DNA from: Strongyloides papillosus
Taxonomy: Eukaryota; Nematoda; Chromadorea; Rhabditida; Strongyloididae
DNA length: 64,000 nucleotides
Direction of reading: 5' to 3'
Assembly (NCBI GenBank): GCA_005656395.1
Contig: SRSI01000029.1
Coordinates: forward strand, 1-64,000
Every line of letters begins with the position of its first letter. The first letter of the stretch is position 1. The notes below the pieces were generated by a model. That model saw only the letters and a list, made by a program, of their open reading frames with translations, had not been told where the DNA came from and did not search any database. Of the stretch, positions 11,756-23,301 are shown piece by piece. Position numbers and translations under genes: made by a program.

Positions 11756-12654
11756 ATGTATCTTAATAAAACTTTAAAAAAGTACTTCTCTACTACAATA
11801 AAAAATATGAAAAATATAGAAAAAATCAGTGTTATAGGATCTGGTGTTATGGGATCTGGCATTGGTCAGGTTTCAGCACAAGAAAAGTATAATGTAATCA
11901 TTACTGACAAAAACGAAGCGTCATTACATAATTCAAAAATTGTCATTTCAAAGTCTATAGATAAAGTGGCAAAAAAAAGTTTGGTGATAATTTACATGAT
12001 AGAGAAGTATTTAAGAATGAAGTTTTGGATAGAATAAAATTTACAACAAATCTTAAGTATGCTCTTTGCGGAACAGACTTAGTTATCGAAGCAATCACTG
12101 AAGATATCAATGATAAACAAAAATTATTTAAAATTATTGAAGAAAATACAAAAGACGATACAATATTAACAACAAATACATCATCTTTATCAATTGCAAG
12201 AATTAGTGGAAATTTAATGAATAAACAAAATTTTGTTGGACTTCATTTTTTCAATCCTGTTCCAGTTATGAAATTAATAGAAGTTATAATTACAGATAAA
12301 ACTTCTAATGAAGTTCTTGAGACTCTTATGAATTATGGAAATAGAATAGGTAAAGTACCTGTAAAATGTAAGGATATCCCAGGATTTATAGTTAATAGAT
12401 TATTGTATCCATATTTATTTGATGCTATTAGATTATATGAAAATAATGTAGCAAGAAAAGAAGATATTGATAAAGCAATGAAATTAGGAGCTTCATATTC
12501 CATGGGTCCTTTTGAGTTGTCAGATTTCATTGGTCTTGATATTATTGATAAAATCATGCAACAATACCCTGAGAAACACTCTAAAGTTTTGAAGGAACTT
12601 GTTAAGAATAATCAATATGGAATTAAAAGTGGAGAGGGATTCTATAAATATTAA
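11756..12654 (+). CDS. L-3-hydroxyacyl-CoA dehydrogenase, mitochondrial type (one frameshift)
   Basis: Oxidises L-3-hydroxyacyl-CoA to 3-ketoacyl-CoA with NAD in fatty-acid beta-oxidation. A basic, Ser/Thr-containing N-terminus fits a mitochondrial presequence. The Rossmann NAD motif GSGVMGSGIG follows from about residue 28. Further on come DLVIEAI, the catalytic-His motif GLHFFNPVP, PGFIVNRLL and the C-terminal GPFELSDFIGLD, in family order. The reading frame changes at an 8-A run (11971-11978): the first part runs to 12037 in one frame, and the rest, from KKFGDNLHD onward, is in the next. One extra A would give 299 residues, the usual length. No intron is needed. It is either an assembly or homopolymer error or a young pseudogene; the absence of other lesions favours the former. 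Confidence 0.85.
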
Positions 12655-13559
12655 TGTGTTCATTTATTCTACCTTATATACATTAAATCATTAACTTTTT
12701 TTTTCTGTTAAATGAAAAAAAATATATTATATAACTGAGATTAAATATTTTAGATATTTAAAATTGAACAACTTTGCTTTAATTAAAATTTAGTGATAAT
12801 TTATTATTTTCTTATTATCATACTATAATCACTACAGATGCTACTTTAAAATAGATTCAAATAATTTAGTAACTCAATACAGCATAAAATTTAATATTTT
12901 TAAAGTGCAAATTTTGAATTTTGTGTAAAATCTTTAAATAATTACATCTCATTTGCAACAACTAAAATAATTAATTATTCTTTATATTATGTTTTAAAAA
13001 TGATACTTAGTTTGCTTAACAATTTCGAAAGGTTGATTATATTGTGATAATATTAACAGTATTTTTTATTGTTGATAACATGTATTATATTTCAATTATC
13101 AATAAGTATATCTGAATGTTCTTTAGACATAAAACATGATATCGTAAAAAATATTTACAGGAAGTGACACAAAAAAATAAATGTCTACTCATGATTTGTA
13201 AAAACTTTAATATCAGAAATCATTATCTGTTTACAGTTAAGATTTTTTTGTTATGATTTACTAAAGTCTAAACAAACATTAAAACATTCAGGAATTGAAA
13301 ATGCATTCATACAAAAATATTAAGGAAAAAAATAAGGAACTTATAATAAATGATAAGGTAAACAACTGTAAAGAAAAGATAAAAGTGCACTTAATATTAA
13401 AAAATTGTTATGTATTAACTTCTATTATTGGGACAAAATTAAACTAGGATAAAGAAAAATCATAAAAAGTTTTTTAATAAAAGTTAAAAGGCATATATTT
13501 ACACATCATACAATATAAATATTAAAGCATTTTTAATTATTTCACACTCATTCTTAAAA
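12655..13559. other. Intergenic, no feature seen
   Basis: About 0.9 kb of AT-rich DNA between the dehydrogenase and the secreted-protein gene. Nothing recognised. Confidence 0.6.
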
Positions 13560-14559
13560 ATGTTATCAAAACTATGTATTATTATTCTTATGCTTATTGT
13601 AAAAATAAAATGTGATTGTAATGAATTTGGGATATATTCATATCTTGGAGTTGTTAATACATTCTATAATCGTACAGTCTCTTGCCAAGATGATAATGAA
13701 TCATGTGTTTATATATTTTTTGACATCCCTGATTTATCTACTGGTTATATTCAATCATGTTACTCAAAGATAAGAACTATTTTTAATGGTATTGTAAATA
13801 CACGTTTTGATGTTCAAGATTCTTTTTATAATTCTTACTGTGAAGAAACTGATACATATGAAATCGATTATTATTGTGAGGTAATTTATTATTAATAAAT
13901 AATTTTTTATAAATATTTTTAAGAATTACAATGATAAAATATATGTCAATAGTTCTTTATCGGGATTAAGTAAACTTTATACATATTGTTTTAATGATAG
14001 TATGGATATGAAAACTTGGGATTGGTCAAATTACCACAGAGAAGTACAAAATCATGTTGGTGTGATATGTGGTAATGATACGATGTGCTCAGAAGGATAT
14101 TGTGGACTGTATAAAAGAAGTGTTAATATTCTGATTGAGGGAGAATATGTAAGATCAATCAAAGAAGAACTATCATGTATTAATAATATTTATAATGAAA
14201 TTTATAAAGATTTCACAAATACAAATTTCAATCCAGTGTTTAGATTAGATTTACTAAAAGCTGCTTATATTTGTAACTCAAAAAGTGAGGGTGATTCAAG
14301 CATTACTAATAATTACAGTAGATATGCTTGGTACATAAAATGTTTCAACCCAAATAACGAAATTGATGTTGATAATGGAGTTGAAGCAGAAGTTGAGACT
14401 AGTCCTGAATCCGAAACAACAACGTCAACAATTGAAATTCTTGAAGAATCAGTCACTGAAGCTTTAGAATTAACCTATAATAACTTATCAAGTACCTCTA
14501 GAAATAATTTCTTTTTTATTTTCACTCTACCATTTATTATTACATTTTTTACTCACTGA
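13560..14559 (+). CDS. Secreted, probably GPI-anchored Cys-rich protein, function unknown
   Basis: Two open stretches (13560-13895 and 14002-14559) are one gene. Exon 1 is 13560-13880 and exon 2 13924-14559, split by a 43-nt intron (GTAATT...TTTAAG) in phase 0, giving 318 residues. An N-terminal signal peptide (LCIIILMLIVKIKC) is followed by a domain with more than ten cysteines, several potential N-glycosylation sites and many aromatic residues. Then comes an acidic Thr/Ser/Glu-rich stalk (about 265-295) and a hydrophobic C-terminus (FFFIFTLPFIITFF) ending just before the stop, typical of a GPI attachment signal. I do not recognise the family. The layout suggests a cell-surface or shed protein of a worm tissue; that is inference. 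Confidence 0.75.
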
Positions 14560-15755
14560 AAGATTACTAGATTTGTTTACTAATGTTTTGATTAAATAAA
14601 AAAGTAAAAGATATTAATCATGCTAAAAGAACAGATAAACCTAACAAATGTTTAGTATAATTTTTTTTATTTATATCATTACTTAAATATTAAAGATTTA
14701 TATTCACAACATTTGCAATTTAATAAGAAAACATTTGTTTCAATGGTACACAATATTATAATAACATAAATAAAAAGTTAATAATCACAAAAATGTTATT
14801 GTTATCCAATTATCATTGAATATTTTAATACTATCAATCACTTAAAATTAAAATAGTAGTATTCATTACCGGAAATTAGGAAAGCAATGTGATGTAAGAC
14901 AAAATTTTAATTTTTAGATAATCACTGATTAAGTTGATATTTTGCTTTCCAAGGTGATATATATACAATTTGTTTAATAATATATTATTATTTTTAATTA
15001 ATTTTTCTTAAAGTTATTATCAAGTGTAAATTATTTTTGTTTAAAAGAATAATCACTATTAAAAAGAACTTTTAAGCAATGGTCAATATGTATATGAGAG
15101 ATAATAAATCATTTGTTTCACGAATTTTGAGGTCTTTTTATTCTAATATACTTTATTTAAAAGTAAGATACCTATAAACACAATGGCAATTTATTATTAT
15201 TAAAATGAATTATATCATAGTTTTTATGATATCATTAAGTAATATTTTAAAATATTACATAACGAAATTATATTAAAATGTATTTTGATATAAGGAATAA
15301 AATAACCTATCAATTGCCTGTCAAGATCCTGAAATTTAAAACTTTGAAGTTGGCACATTAAGATTATTATGATTCATTTTAATGTTTAATTTTTACATAA
15401 GAAGGTAGTAAGATATTAAAGTTTATTAATGAATGAAGCATTACACACGCTTATTTTCGTTTTATTAAGGTGGAGATAAGATGGATCAAATTTTAAAATA
15501 GCTGTCATAATTTTTTTGATAAATTGTGAGAAACCTTTATGTTTCACTTACTTTGGATTACTTAAAAATTTGAGGTATCATTCATTTTTGATTATTCTAA
15601 CAATCATCTTTTCACGGTACATTTTTACATAAAACATCATCCTATAGTATAGTATACTTTTTGACTAACGACAACTTTTTCAATTTGGTTAAAAATATAA
15701 AAACAGGAAATTTTTATAATAAATTAATCGTTTAAATCTTATTTTAGTAATCACT
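14560..15755. other. Intergenic; likely promoter region of the TSP gene
   Basis: About 1.2 kb AT-rich. The only notable signal is TTATTTTAG at 15739-15747, eight bases before the next gene's ATG, which looks like a spliced-leader trans-splice acceptor. Confidence 0.4.
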
Positions 15756-18143
15756 ATGAGGTGGATTTTATTTTATAGTTTACTTATACTTGCAATTATA
15801 TGTATAACTTTCTCCGAATCAGGTAACGAAAATTTTAAATTTTTTTTACAAAGAAAATAAATATTTTTTTAGCAAGAATTCATGTTTCTAAACCAAAGAA
15901 GAACAAGGATGTTGAGACAACATCAAAACCAGAAGAAGAAGTCTCAAATGATAATAAGGTAGATGAAATTGAAGAACTTATTGATAATATCGAGAGTCAC
16001 TCAACAAATGACACCATCTTAGATAACATTGAATTTCTCCACGAGGAGGCTTCAGAAAATCAAGCCGTTCAAGATTTATGTACTCGTGTTCACAATAATA
16101 CTGCATTTGCAGGAGTAATCCCATACTCAACTAAAATTGTCAAAAACGCATTTGAATGTCAAAAGACATGCGTTCAAGATTTCCCACTTTGTGTTGCTGG
16201 TATGTTGATTAAATTAAAACCCCATTCAATAACTACATTTTCTATTTATAGTTGTCTTTTACTATGTACATAATAAAAAGCATGAACATTTATGTTACTA
16301 TTTTGATAAAAATAGTGTTGATGAACAAGTAACATTGATGGCTGAGGCACCAAAACATGAAAAAGACGTTATCCGTGCTTTAGAAATTGTTGTAAACTGC
16401 CATCAATTTGATCCAGTACCACCACCAAGTGATGAAATTATCTCATCATCTGATAAGGTACCAAGAAGTAAACGTCAACAAGGATTTGATGCTCCGATTA
16501 GAAGTGATGAAAATTGGTCAGATTGGTCATCATGCAGAAATTCAGATACCCAAGTTCGTTCTCAAGTCTGTGAGTATGGTAGAAACATTCAAAGGCGTGG
16601 TTGTCCAGCTCGTGAATACCAAGCTGCTCAACAAGAGTATGTTGCTGCTGCTGCTCAACGTGCTGCACCAACGGCTGCTTACCGTTACCCAGAACCAGTT
16701 CAAGCTCAATATCCACCAACTCCATACAATCATCAAGATTATTACCGTGCCCATCCAACACAAGCACCACCACAACCCTCAGAGGAGGAGCGTCAAAAAG
16801 CTTTGGAGTACGAAAGAAGAAGACAACAATATGAAGAACAATTAAAGGCATACAATTTACAACAACTTGAATTCCAACGCGCTGCCCAACAACGTCAACA
16901 ACAGCAACAACAATATCAACAACAGCAACAACAACATCAACAACATCATCAACAACAGTATTCTCAACAATCACAAGCACAACAATATCAACAACAATCA
17001 CAAGCACAACAATACCCACAACAAGTATATTCTGATGTTGAAAGACACCCAGCTATTCCATCGGCTGATCCATGTCCAGGAGATGCCTGTGAACAACCAA
17101 CATATGTAACTCCAGTACCAACACGCCCAGCACCACCTCCACCACCACAACCACCATGTCTTTCACAAGCCTGTCTTCCAGAAATGTCAGCACATATCGG
17201 AAGCTGGAGTTCCTGGTCTGATTATGGAATTTGCTCATGTACCTGTGGATTTGGTATCCAACAACGTAGAAGAGTATGCTCCTCAACTTATTGTATTGGT
17301 GGAAGTGAAATGGAAACTGTTGAATGTAACCTTGGTGAATGTCCAGGTGAATGGACATCATGGAGTGACTGGTCACAACCATCAGCTACATGTGGTCATG
17401 CTATTTCAACAAGAACAAGAACATGCTTAGGTGGAAGCAATTGTCCAGGAAGAGATTCTGAGGAGAAGTATGTTGATTTGGGTGTATGTCAATATTACAG
17501 TCCATGGTCTTCATTCGGTGAATGCAGTGTCACATGTGGTGATAATGGTATTAAGAGAAGATTCAGAAGTTGTATTGGTGGTACTGATTGTGATGGTCCA
17601 GCTGAAGAGGCTATTGCTTGTGCTGGAGATCCATGTGCAAGTTGGCAACAATGGAGTGAATGGAGTGCATGTTATCCAGATTGTGGAAGCTGTAGAAAGA
17701 CACGTACACGTGAATGTACACTTTTCAATGGGCAACCATCAGAAGATTGTCTTGGACCAAATGAAGAAGTAACAGTTGACTTTATTCGTAGTTGTTGTGA
17801 ATGGGAACCATGGTGTCCATTTAGCACATGTTCTAATGGACAAAGAACTCGTTCTAGAGTTTGTGTACGTCCTGGTGTTGGTTTTGATGATACTTGTTCA
17901 TGTCCAGGAAATGACACAGAAGTTGAGGCATGTGAAGAAGAGAGAAGACTTTATTGCTCATGGACACAATGGTGTGCTTTTGTTAATCTTGATATCCCAA
18001 GACCGTGTGAGCCAACAATAAGACAAAGAACAAGACAATGTGTTGGTGATATTGGATGTAGTTGTGAAGGAAGAGCTATTGAACGTGAATCAATTGAAGG
18101 ATTAGTTCCATGTACTACTCCAAGACCGGTTGTTCCATGTTAA
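15756..18143 (+). CDS. Secreted PAN-domain, polyQ and thrombospondin type-1 repeat protein
   Basis: Three exons, 15756-15822, 15873-16199 and 16252-18143, give 761 residues. Order: signal peptide (1-22); acidic spacer; a PAN/apple-like Cys domain split by intron 2 (about 90-200, with DLCTRV and CQKTC...CYYF); a possible furin site RSKR; a first WSDWSSC thrombospondin repeat (about 218); a Pro/Gln spacer with dense polyglutamine (about 320-395); then six more WxxW/Cys thrombospondin-type repeats to the C-terminus. The last two are diverged (WEPWCPF, WTQWCAF). No transmembrane segment follows, so it is probably extracellular matrix or cuticle-associated; that is inference. Codon use is richer in GC than its neighbours, suggesting good expression. 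The long open stretches in other frames are shadows of the repeats. Confidence 0.85.
16885..17030 (+). repeat. CAA/CAG trinucleotide-rich tract (polyglutamine)
   Basis: A run of CAA with interspersed CAG, CAT and TAT codons inside the TSP gene encodes a Gln-rich stretch with His and Tyr. A shorter imperfect repeat SQQSQAQQYQQ is duplicated in tandem within it. Such tracts often vary in length between strains. Confidence 0.8.
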
Positions 18144-19376
18144 TTAATTTCTTTACATAATTGCTTTCTTTAAATTTATCCATTTATTAATAGTTTTATG
18201 AGTTTAGCTTAAATTCCGAAAAATAAAAAAGTATAAATATTTAGAAGTTGAATATTATTTTATAGAGTGTGCCCTAACATCTTAATAGAGACAAATTTAT
18301 TGTTTTAGTTATTCATAAATTTACCACGTTTTTAAATGAACTATCAAGGTAAAATTTCTAGCATACTTTTGTACGAATTTCTAGTTTTAACAATAATCAA
18401 TCAAATTTTATTAATATAATGTTTCTATATGTATAGAGATAATTAAAATTATACACGTTAAGGGCATTACGTACACTATTAAAGTAAATAGGAAATTAAA
18501 TAATTTTTGATTTTACATGTTTTAAATTAAATATCGTTGTTTAACTATAAAATTTTAATGCTTTATAAAGCAATGCATATTCATTAATGATAATGCAAAA
18601 AACTGTTAGAAAATAATTGTATATCACTTAATAAGCTCTGATTTCTTAAAATAAACCTTTTTAAATAACATTATTTAAAAATAATAGTACTTAAAACGAT
18701 AGAATATTATTTTTAAATTTTTGTAAATGTGTCAAAAGATTAATCCCAACTACAAACTTCACATAAATTGAAGGAAAAGAACGAAGAAATATGTATGTGT
18801 AAGAATTTAATACAGATCGATTTAGTTCATGTTTTGTTACATTTATGTACAAACTTTTGATTATAAAACTTAAATTGTACTTCAAAAACTAAATCAATGT
18901 TAAATGAAAAGTTGCAATAGATTTAGAGATAAAATTAGAACTAAAATGTTAAATATTTCCTATCATTTTAATTCTGTCATTAATTTCCGTGGTTATTGAA
19001 TTATTTTGTATTGATAAGTTAAGTTATTTTTTGTTTAACATTATATTTAATTTTTATTTTCAATAAATAAAGGTTAATATGTCGATTATTCTCAATATAC
19101 GCCTTTAGTTTAAAAAAATTTTGAATTGATAGAAAGAATAAAAAGCTATAATTTGTTTACCAAACTATTTTAATTGTTAACGTTCTGTTATACGATTTAT
19201 TAAAATTAAAAAATTCTAAATATTTTTCAAATGTTATGGAAATGTTTTCATTCATACAATTTGGAAGGTTATTATTTTGAACACTATTCAATATTTAAAA
19301 TATATAATTTTTCATAGCTTATTTTTTCATGTTTAATAAATTTTCCTCAAAATTACATTACTGTTGTAATAAGTTT
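18144..19376. other. Intergenic, no feature seen
   Basis: 3' flank of the TSP gene and spacer, AT-rich. An AATAAA-like signal lies near 18221. A 64-codon minus-strand ORF (18691-18885) has no recognisable protein character. Confidence 0.5.
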
Positions 19377-19595
19377 TTAACAACATCCACATCTCATATT
19401 ATCACAGCATTTAACAGGCTAAAATAATAGTAAAATAAAAGCTTTTTTTGTGATACTTACTCTTAATTTTATAAAACCAAGTATTTTACAATGTCCATAA
19501 CAGCCCCATATGCATAGTTGACCTCCTCTAGTTTCTGATAATTGAATTAAAGACAATAATAAATAAAAAAATAATAGATATATTTTAACATACAT
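19377..19595 (-). CDS. Small secreted eight-cysteine peptide, two exons (too short for ORF cut-offs)
   Basis: On the minus strand, exon 1 (19595-19461, 45 codons) has a strong signal peptide (MYVKIYLLFFYLLLSLIQLS) followed by TRGGQLCIWGCYGHC. A 42-nt intron (19460-19419) has a GTAAGT donor and a TATTTTAG acceptor. Exon 2 (19418-19377) continues in frame as PVKCCDNMRCGCC and stop. The mature peptide of about 35 residues has cysteines spaced C-x3-C-x3-C-x12-CC-x4-C-x-CC. Intron size and splice sites match every verified gene in the window. I do not recognise the family; the shape resembles disulphide-knotted secreted peptides (antimicrobial, signalling or venom-like scaffolds), but function cannot be inferred. 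No paralogue is seen here. Confidence 0.65.
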
Positions 19596-20800
19596 TATTA
19601 AAACTTTATTTACCTTCTAGAAAATATATAATATGAAATAGTTATCCGTTTTAAATTTATATAATGGTTTAATTAATAAGGACGTGACGAGTAATTTTTA
19701 TTCTACTTTTAATAATTGAAATATTTGATAATATAAAATCTTTTTCATTGGAGAATTTAAATAAGAAGTTAAAAAAAGGGCGTGAGATTCTCAAAGTCTT
19801 GTAAAGTAGATTTTGTACTATTTATAAAAACAAAAACCCGAGTTCGAAACACAGTACAAACTTTGTTAGTGGTTTGTGTTGCTAAAGAATATCGGATATC
19901 AAAGTTGTGGGAGATTCATTGGTGATAGTAAAATTCTATCATCAATTGCTAGTCCTTCCAACATTTTTATTTATCATTTAAAAAAAAATTTAATTAGAAG
20001 TGATTGACAAGAAATGTTATTACAATTATGGCCTTTTTAATTAACTATGTTGCTTTTTTTGTATAATAGATGGATGTTAACAACTCGATTATGTTTTAAA
20101 ATTGCGTAGGTGATCTTAAGAAATATTTAACCACATTTTATTAAAGTTATGAGAAGTGTAACCGATAATTATCGCCATCACGGACGATCAAAGATTATTT
20201 GTTTTTAATTTACTCCAAAATCTACAATTGATGATATATTAGGCTAAAAGAAATTTTTATCTTTTTATATAGATATTTTTTATATAAAAAATTTAATTAT
20301 TTAAATAATTTGCGTGGAAAGAGTATTCTTCCTGATCTTTTTACTTCAATTTTAATGATATGACATATATTACTCCGTAGTATCAACACTTTAGACATAC
20401 TTTATTGTTATCTAGGTAATTATACATTTATTACTAACTTAAAATCTACAATAAATCCTACATTTTTGTCTCATACTACACTGTCACTTTTAAAATTCTC
20501 AGTTGGAAAAAGTTTTAAAATTGGTAATATGTAGTAGCAGAGGTTTAAATAACTTCTTTTAGAAGAAAAAAAAGCATACTGCACCGAAGATTAGAAATTT
20601 TATTCTTTTTAAATTTATTATATTAATTATTGCCGGATTTATTTAAAAGAAGTTCAAAAATAATGTTTATTAAAATTTAAAAATCATATTTCAAAATATT
20701 ATTTTATTGATGTAAAATTTGATATCTCGTCAGTGATTACTACTGTATTTTTAGGTACATGTACCCACTTTTATTTTAGTTATATTACTCCTTTCTGGAC
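19596..20800. other. Intergenic, no confirmed feature
   Basis: AT-rich spacer, likely holding the promoter of the small peptide gene on the left and of letm-1 on the right. A short hairpin (ATTGGTGATAG/CTATCATCAAT near 19918-19946) and a tRNA-like word GAGTTCGAAAC near 19840 occur, but neither builds a full RNA gene. Confidence 0.4.
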
Positions 20801-22157
20801 ATGTTATCATTCACCAAGAGGGCTGTTTTTTTAGGTCGTGGGTTTTATGTAAATTCTAAATTTTTACTGACACCTTCTAATAACATTCACCCATATCATG
20901 GACTCCTTGTAAGATGTATTTCAAATGAAAAAAGAGCAAAACTTGAGGAAACATTGTTGATGTTAAAGAGTGACTTAGAAAAAAAACAGGAAGAAAAAAA
21001 AGAAAAAGTATGTTTTATTTAGTTTCAGCTCAATATTCATGTTTCTTTAGACTTTATCTCAGGTAGTAGAAAAGAAACCACTTGGTAAAAGAATTGTTGA
21101 TGAATTGAAACATTATTACCATGGCTTCAGACTGCTCGCTTTAGAAACACGAATCTCTATTTATTACCTATGGAGAATGGCAAAAGGAGAAAAACTACTA
21201 AGAAAAGAAAAACAACAGCTTTCGAGGACAGTTGCAGATCTTTTTAGATTAGTGCCTTTTTCAGTTTTCATAATTGTTCCTTTTATGGAATTAGCTTTAC
21301 CTATTTTTATAAAACTTTTTCCTAACATGTTACCAAGTACCTTTCAAGAGGCATCAATAGAAAAAGAAAAAATTAGAAAACAAGCTGAGATGCGTAATGA
21401 GATGGCTAAATTTTTACAAACAACTTTAGAGGAAGTTGGTTTGTCAAGAAAAAAGAAGACTGATGGAAAAGCTCCAGCTTCATTGGAGTTTGCTAATTTT
21501 ATCAAATCAGTACGAGAGGGAGATGGATATGTTAGCAACGAGGATATTTTTAAATATTTGAAATGTTTTGAAGATGAAATAACATTGGATAATTTAGCTA
21601 TGAGTCAATTACGTGCATTGTGCCGTTTGTTAGGTATTCAACCTATAGGATCCCCTGAAATTTTACGTTTTCAATTGAAAATGAAGTTACGTGAATTGCA
21701 GTCGGATGACAAACTAATTATTGCGGAAGGTGGTGTTGATGCTCTTAGTGATATTGATGTTCAACAAGCCTGCAGAGCTAGAGGAATGAGAGCTCTCGGA
21801 GTAAGTGAAAGAAGACTCAGAAGGCAACTTAAACAATGGTTAGATTTATCATTAAATAGTAAAATCCCACCAACGATGCTCCTACTCTCTAGAGCTTTGT
21901 ATTTCCCTGAACATATGAACTTTACGAAACGAATGAAAGTTTTGTTATCTGAATTACCAAAAGAGGTTGCTGATGAGATGAGTCAGAAACTTACAGAAAT
22001 AGAGGGAGGAAAGATTAAATACGAGGCTAGATTAGAACTAATTAAAAAATTAGAAGAAACAATCAAGGATGAGAGAATCTTTGAAGAGGCAGCTAAAAAG
22101 AAGCAAGAAATAGACAATTCTAAAAAAACTAAAAGTGACGAGGAAACAAAAGCCTAG
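20801..22157 (+). CDS. letm-1: LETM1 mitochondrial inner-membrane cation/proton exchanger
   Basis: LETM1/Mdm38 family, needed for mitochondrial K+/H+ or Ca2+/H+ exchange and cristae shape. Exon 1 is 20801-21007 and exon 2 21051-22157, with a 43-nt intron in phase 0, giving 437 residues. The N-terminus is basic and Arg/Ser-containing (presequence). A coiled coil at about 45-70 is followed by the hallmark block: YYHGFRLLALETRISIYYLW, then the single membrane helix with the family motif RTVADLFRLVPFSVFIIVPF and the loop LFPNMLPSTF. The matrix domain follows, with LRALCRLLGIQP and RARGMRALGVSERRLR, then a coiled coil and a charged tail. It is shorter than vertebrate LETM1 and no EF-hand is seen. 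It converges on the CHMP5 gene. Confidence 0.93.
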
Positions 22158-22562
22158 AAAACTGCTTCAAAATACGTGTTTTAGAAAATATTAAAAGACT
22201 ACCTTCTCCTGAATTAATGTTTATAAACAAATGTTATCAAATTTTCTTTAAAAATTTTGGTTTGACAAAGCAACATTTTACTTCTATTAATCCTTAAAAT
22301 TTTAATAAATTCTATGTAAAGATCTTTCTTTTTCTAAATATAATTTTAAGTTAACGCAGAATAACCAATTAGCAGCCTGATAATTTACTGATGATTAAAA
22401 ATAAACGGAACTTTAAGTAAATAAAATTGTTTGTAATTTTTATACGACAAATAATAAAGTTTCTTTTGTTGATAAACTTTATAATATATATTTTAATTTA
22501 ACATTTTTACATTGACTTCTTTTAAATAAGCGTCATTAATGAAAGGGTACATGGATAAAAAG
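22158..22562. other. Convergent 3' flanks of letm-1 and the CHMP5 gene
   Basis: Short AT-rich spacer with an AATAAA at 22452-22457 that could serve letm-1. Nothing else seen. Confidence 0.5.
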
Positions 22563-23301
22563 TTATGCTGATATCTTAGGTAAACCAAATTCATCAACAG
22601 CAATTCCATCTTCCGTCTTCTGAAACAAAATATCATAAAATAACTTCAATAAACTTACTCTCTCGGCTGATGGTACAGTTGATGGTACCTTTGGAGCATT
22701 TAATGCTTCATCCAAATAACTGGTATCCTCATCAAAAGCCAATTCATCACCCAATGCTTCCAACTCTGCCTCCAACTCATTTTCATCAATATCAGGTGTA
22801 TCATATTGTCTTGACATAGCATCTTGGATCTCATTATGCATATCAAGCATATCCTCCATCTCATCATGTAAATTGTCAATTTTATCTATATTAATTTTTT
22901 TAAATTCTTTTTTCATTGCTACTACACCATGTTTCATTGCAGCAACAGTATTTTGAGCATCTTTCATTCCCTCCAGAGCAAAGTTAGTTTGTTCCATGTT
23001 AAATGCTTGAGTATCTAACTGATCTTTCTGTGACTCATACATCTTTTTTTGTTTTAAAATTCTAAATTATGAAATGATAAAAAGATGTTACAGGGACGTA
23101 CCTTAAAGCTTTCTGCTTAACACTATTCTTTGCTGGACCTTCTCTCATTTTTTTCATTTGGTCTTTTAATTTAACTAACTCACCATCGAGTTTTGAAATC
23201 TTCTTTTCAATGCTTTCACCACGAGCATTGATATTTCCAACTGCATCATTTAAACTTGGTGGTGGTGCTTTTGGTTTTCCTGTACCAAAAATTCTATTCA
23301 T
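22563..23301 (-). CDS. vps-60: ESCRT-III subunit CHMP5/VPS60
   Basis: Snf7-family protein that helps ESCRT-III disassembly by binding LIP5/Vta1 and regulating Vps4 during multivesicular-body sorting. Exon 1 is 23301-23102 and exon 2 23061-22563, separated by a 40-nt intron, giving 232 residues. The join restores [13 protein letters not shown]. It matches animal CHMP5 end to end: [17 protein letters not shown] start, [20 protein letters not shown] helix 1, the acidic [13 protein letters not shown] region and the C-terminal DEFGLPKI. Without splicing the two halves look like separate ORFs. Confidence 0.95.

Noticed and set aside
16408..18021. Many ORFs in other frames of the TSP gene, on both strands
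   Set aside because: Overlap a well-supported coding exon with repeat structure; products are Val/His/Asn-rich frame shadows.
19770..19960. tRNA-like words (GAGTTCGAAAC) with a nearby hairpin
   Set aside because: The T-loop-like word has no pairing stem, no acceptor stem or anticodon arm can be built, and the hairpin is only 11 bp. Not a tRNA or spliced-leader RNA.
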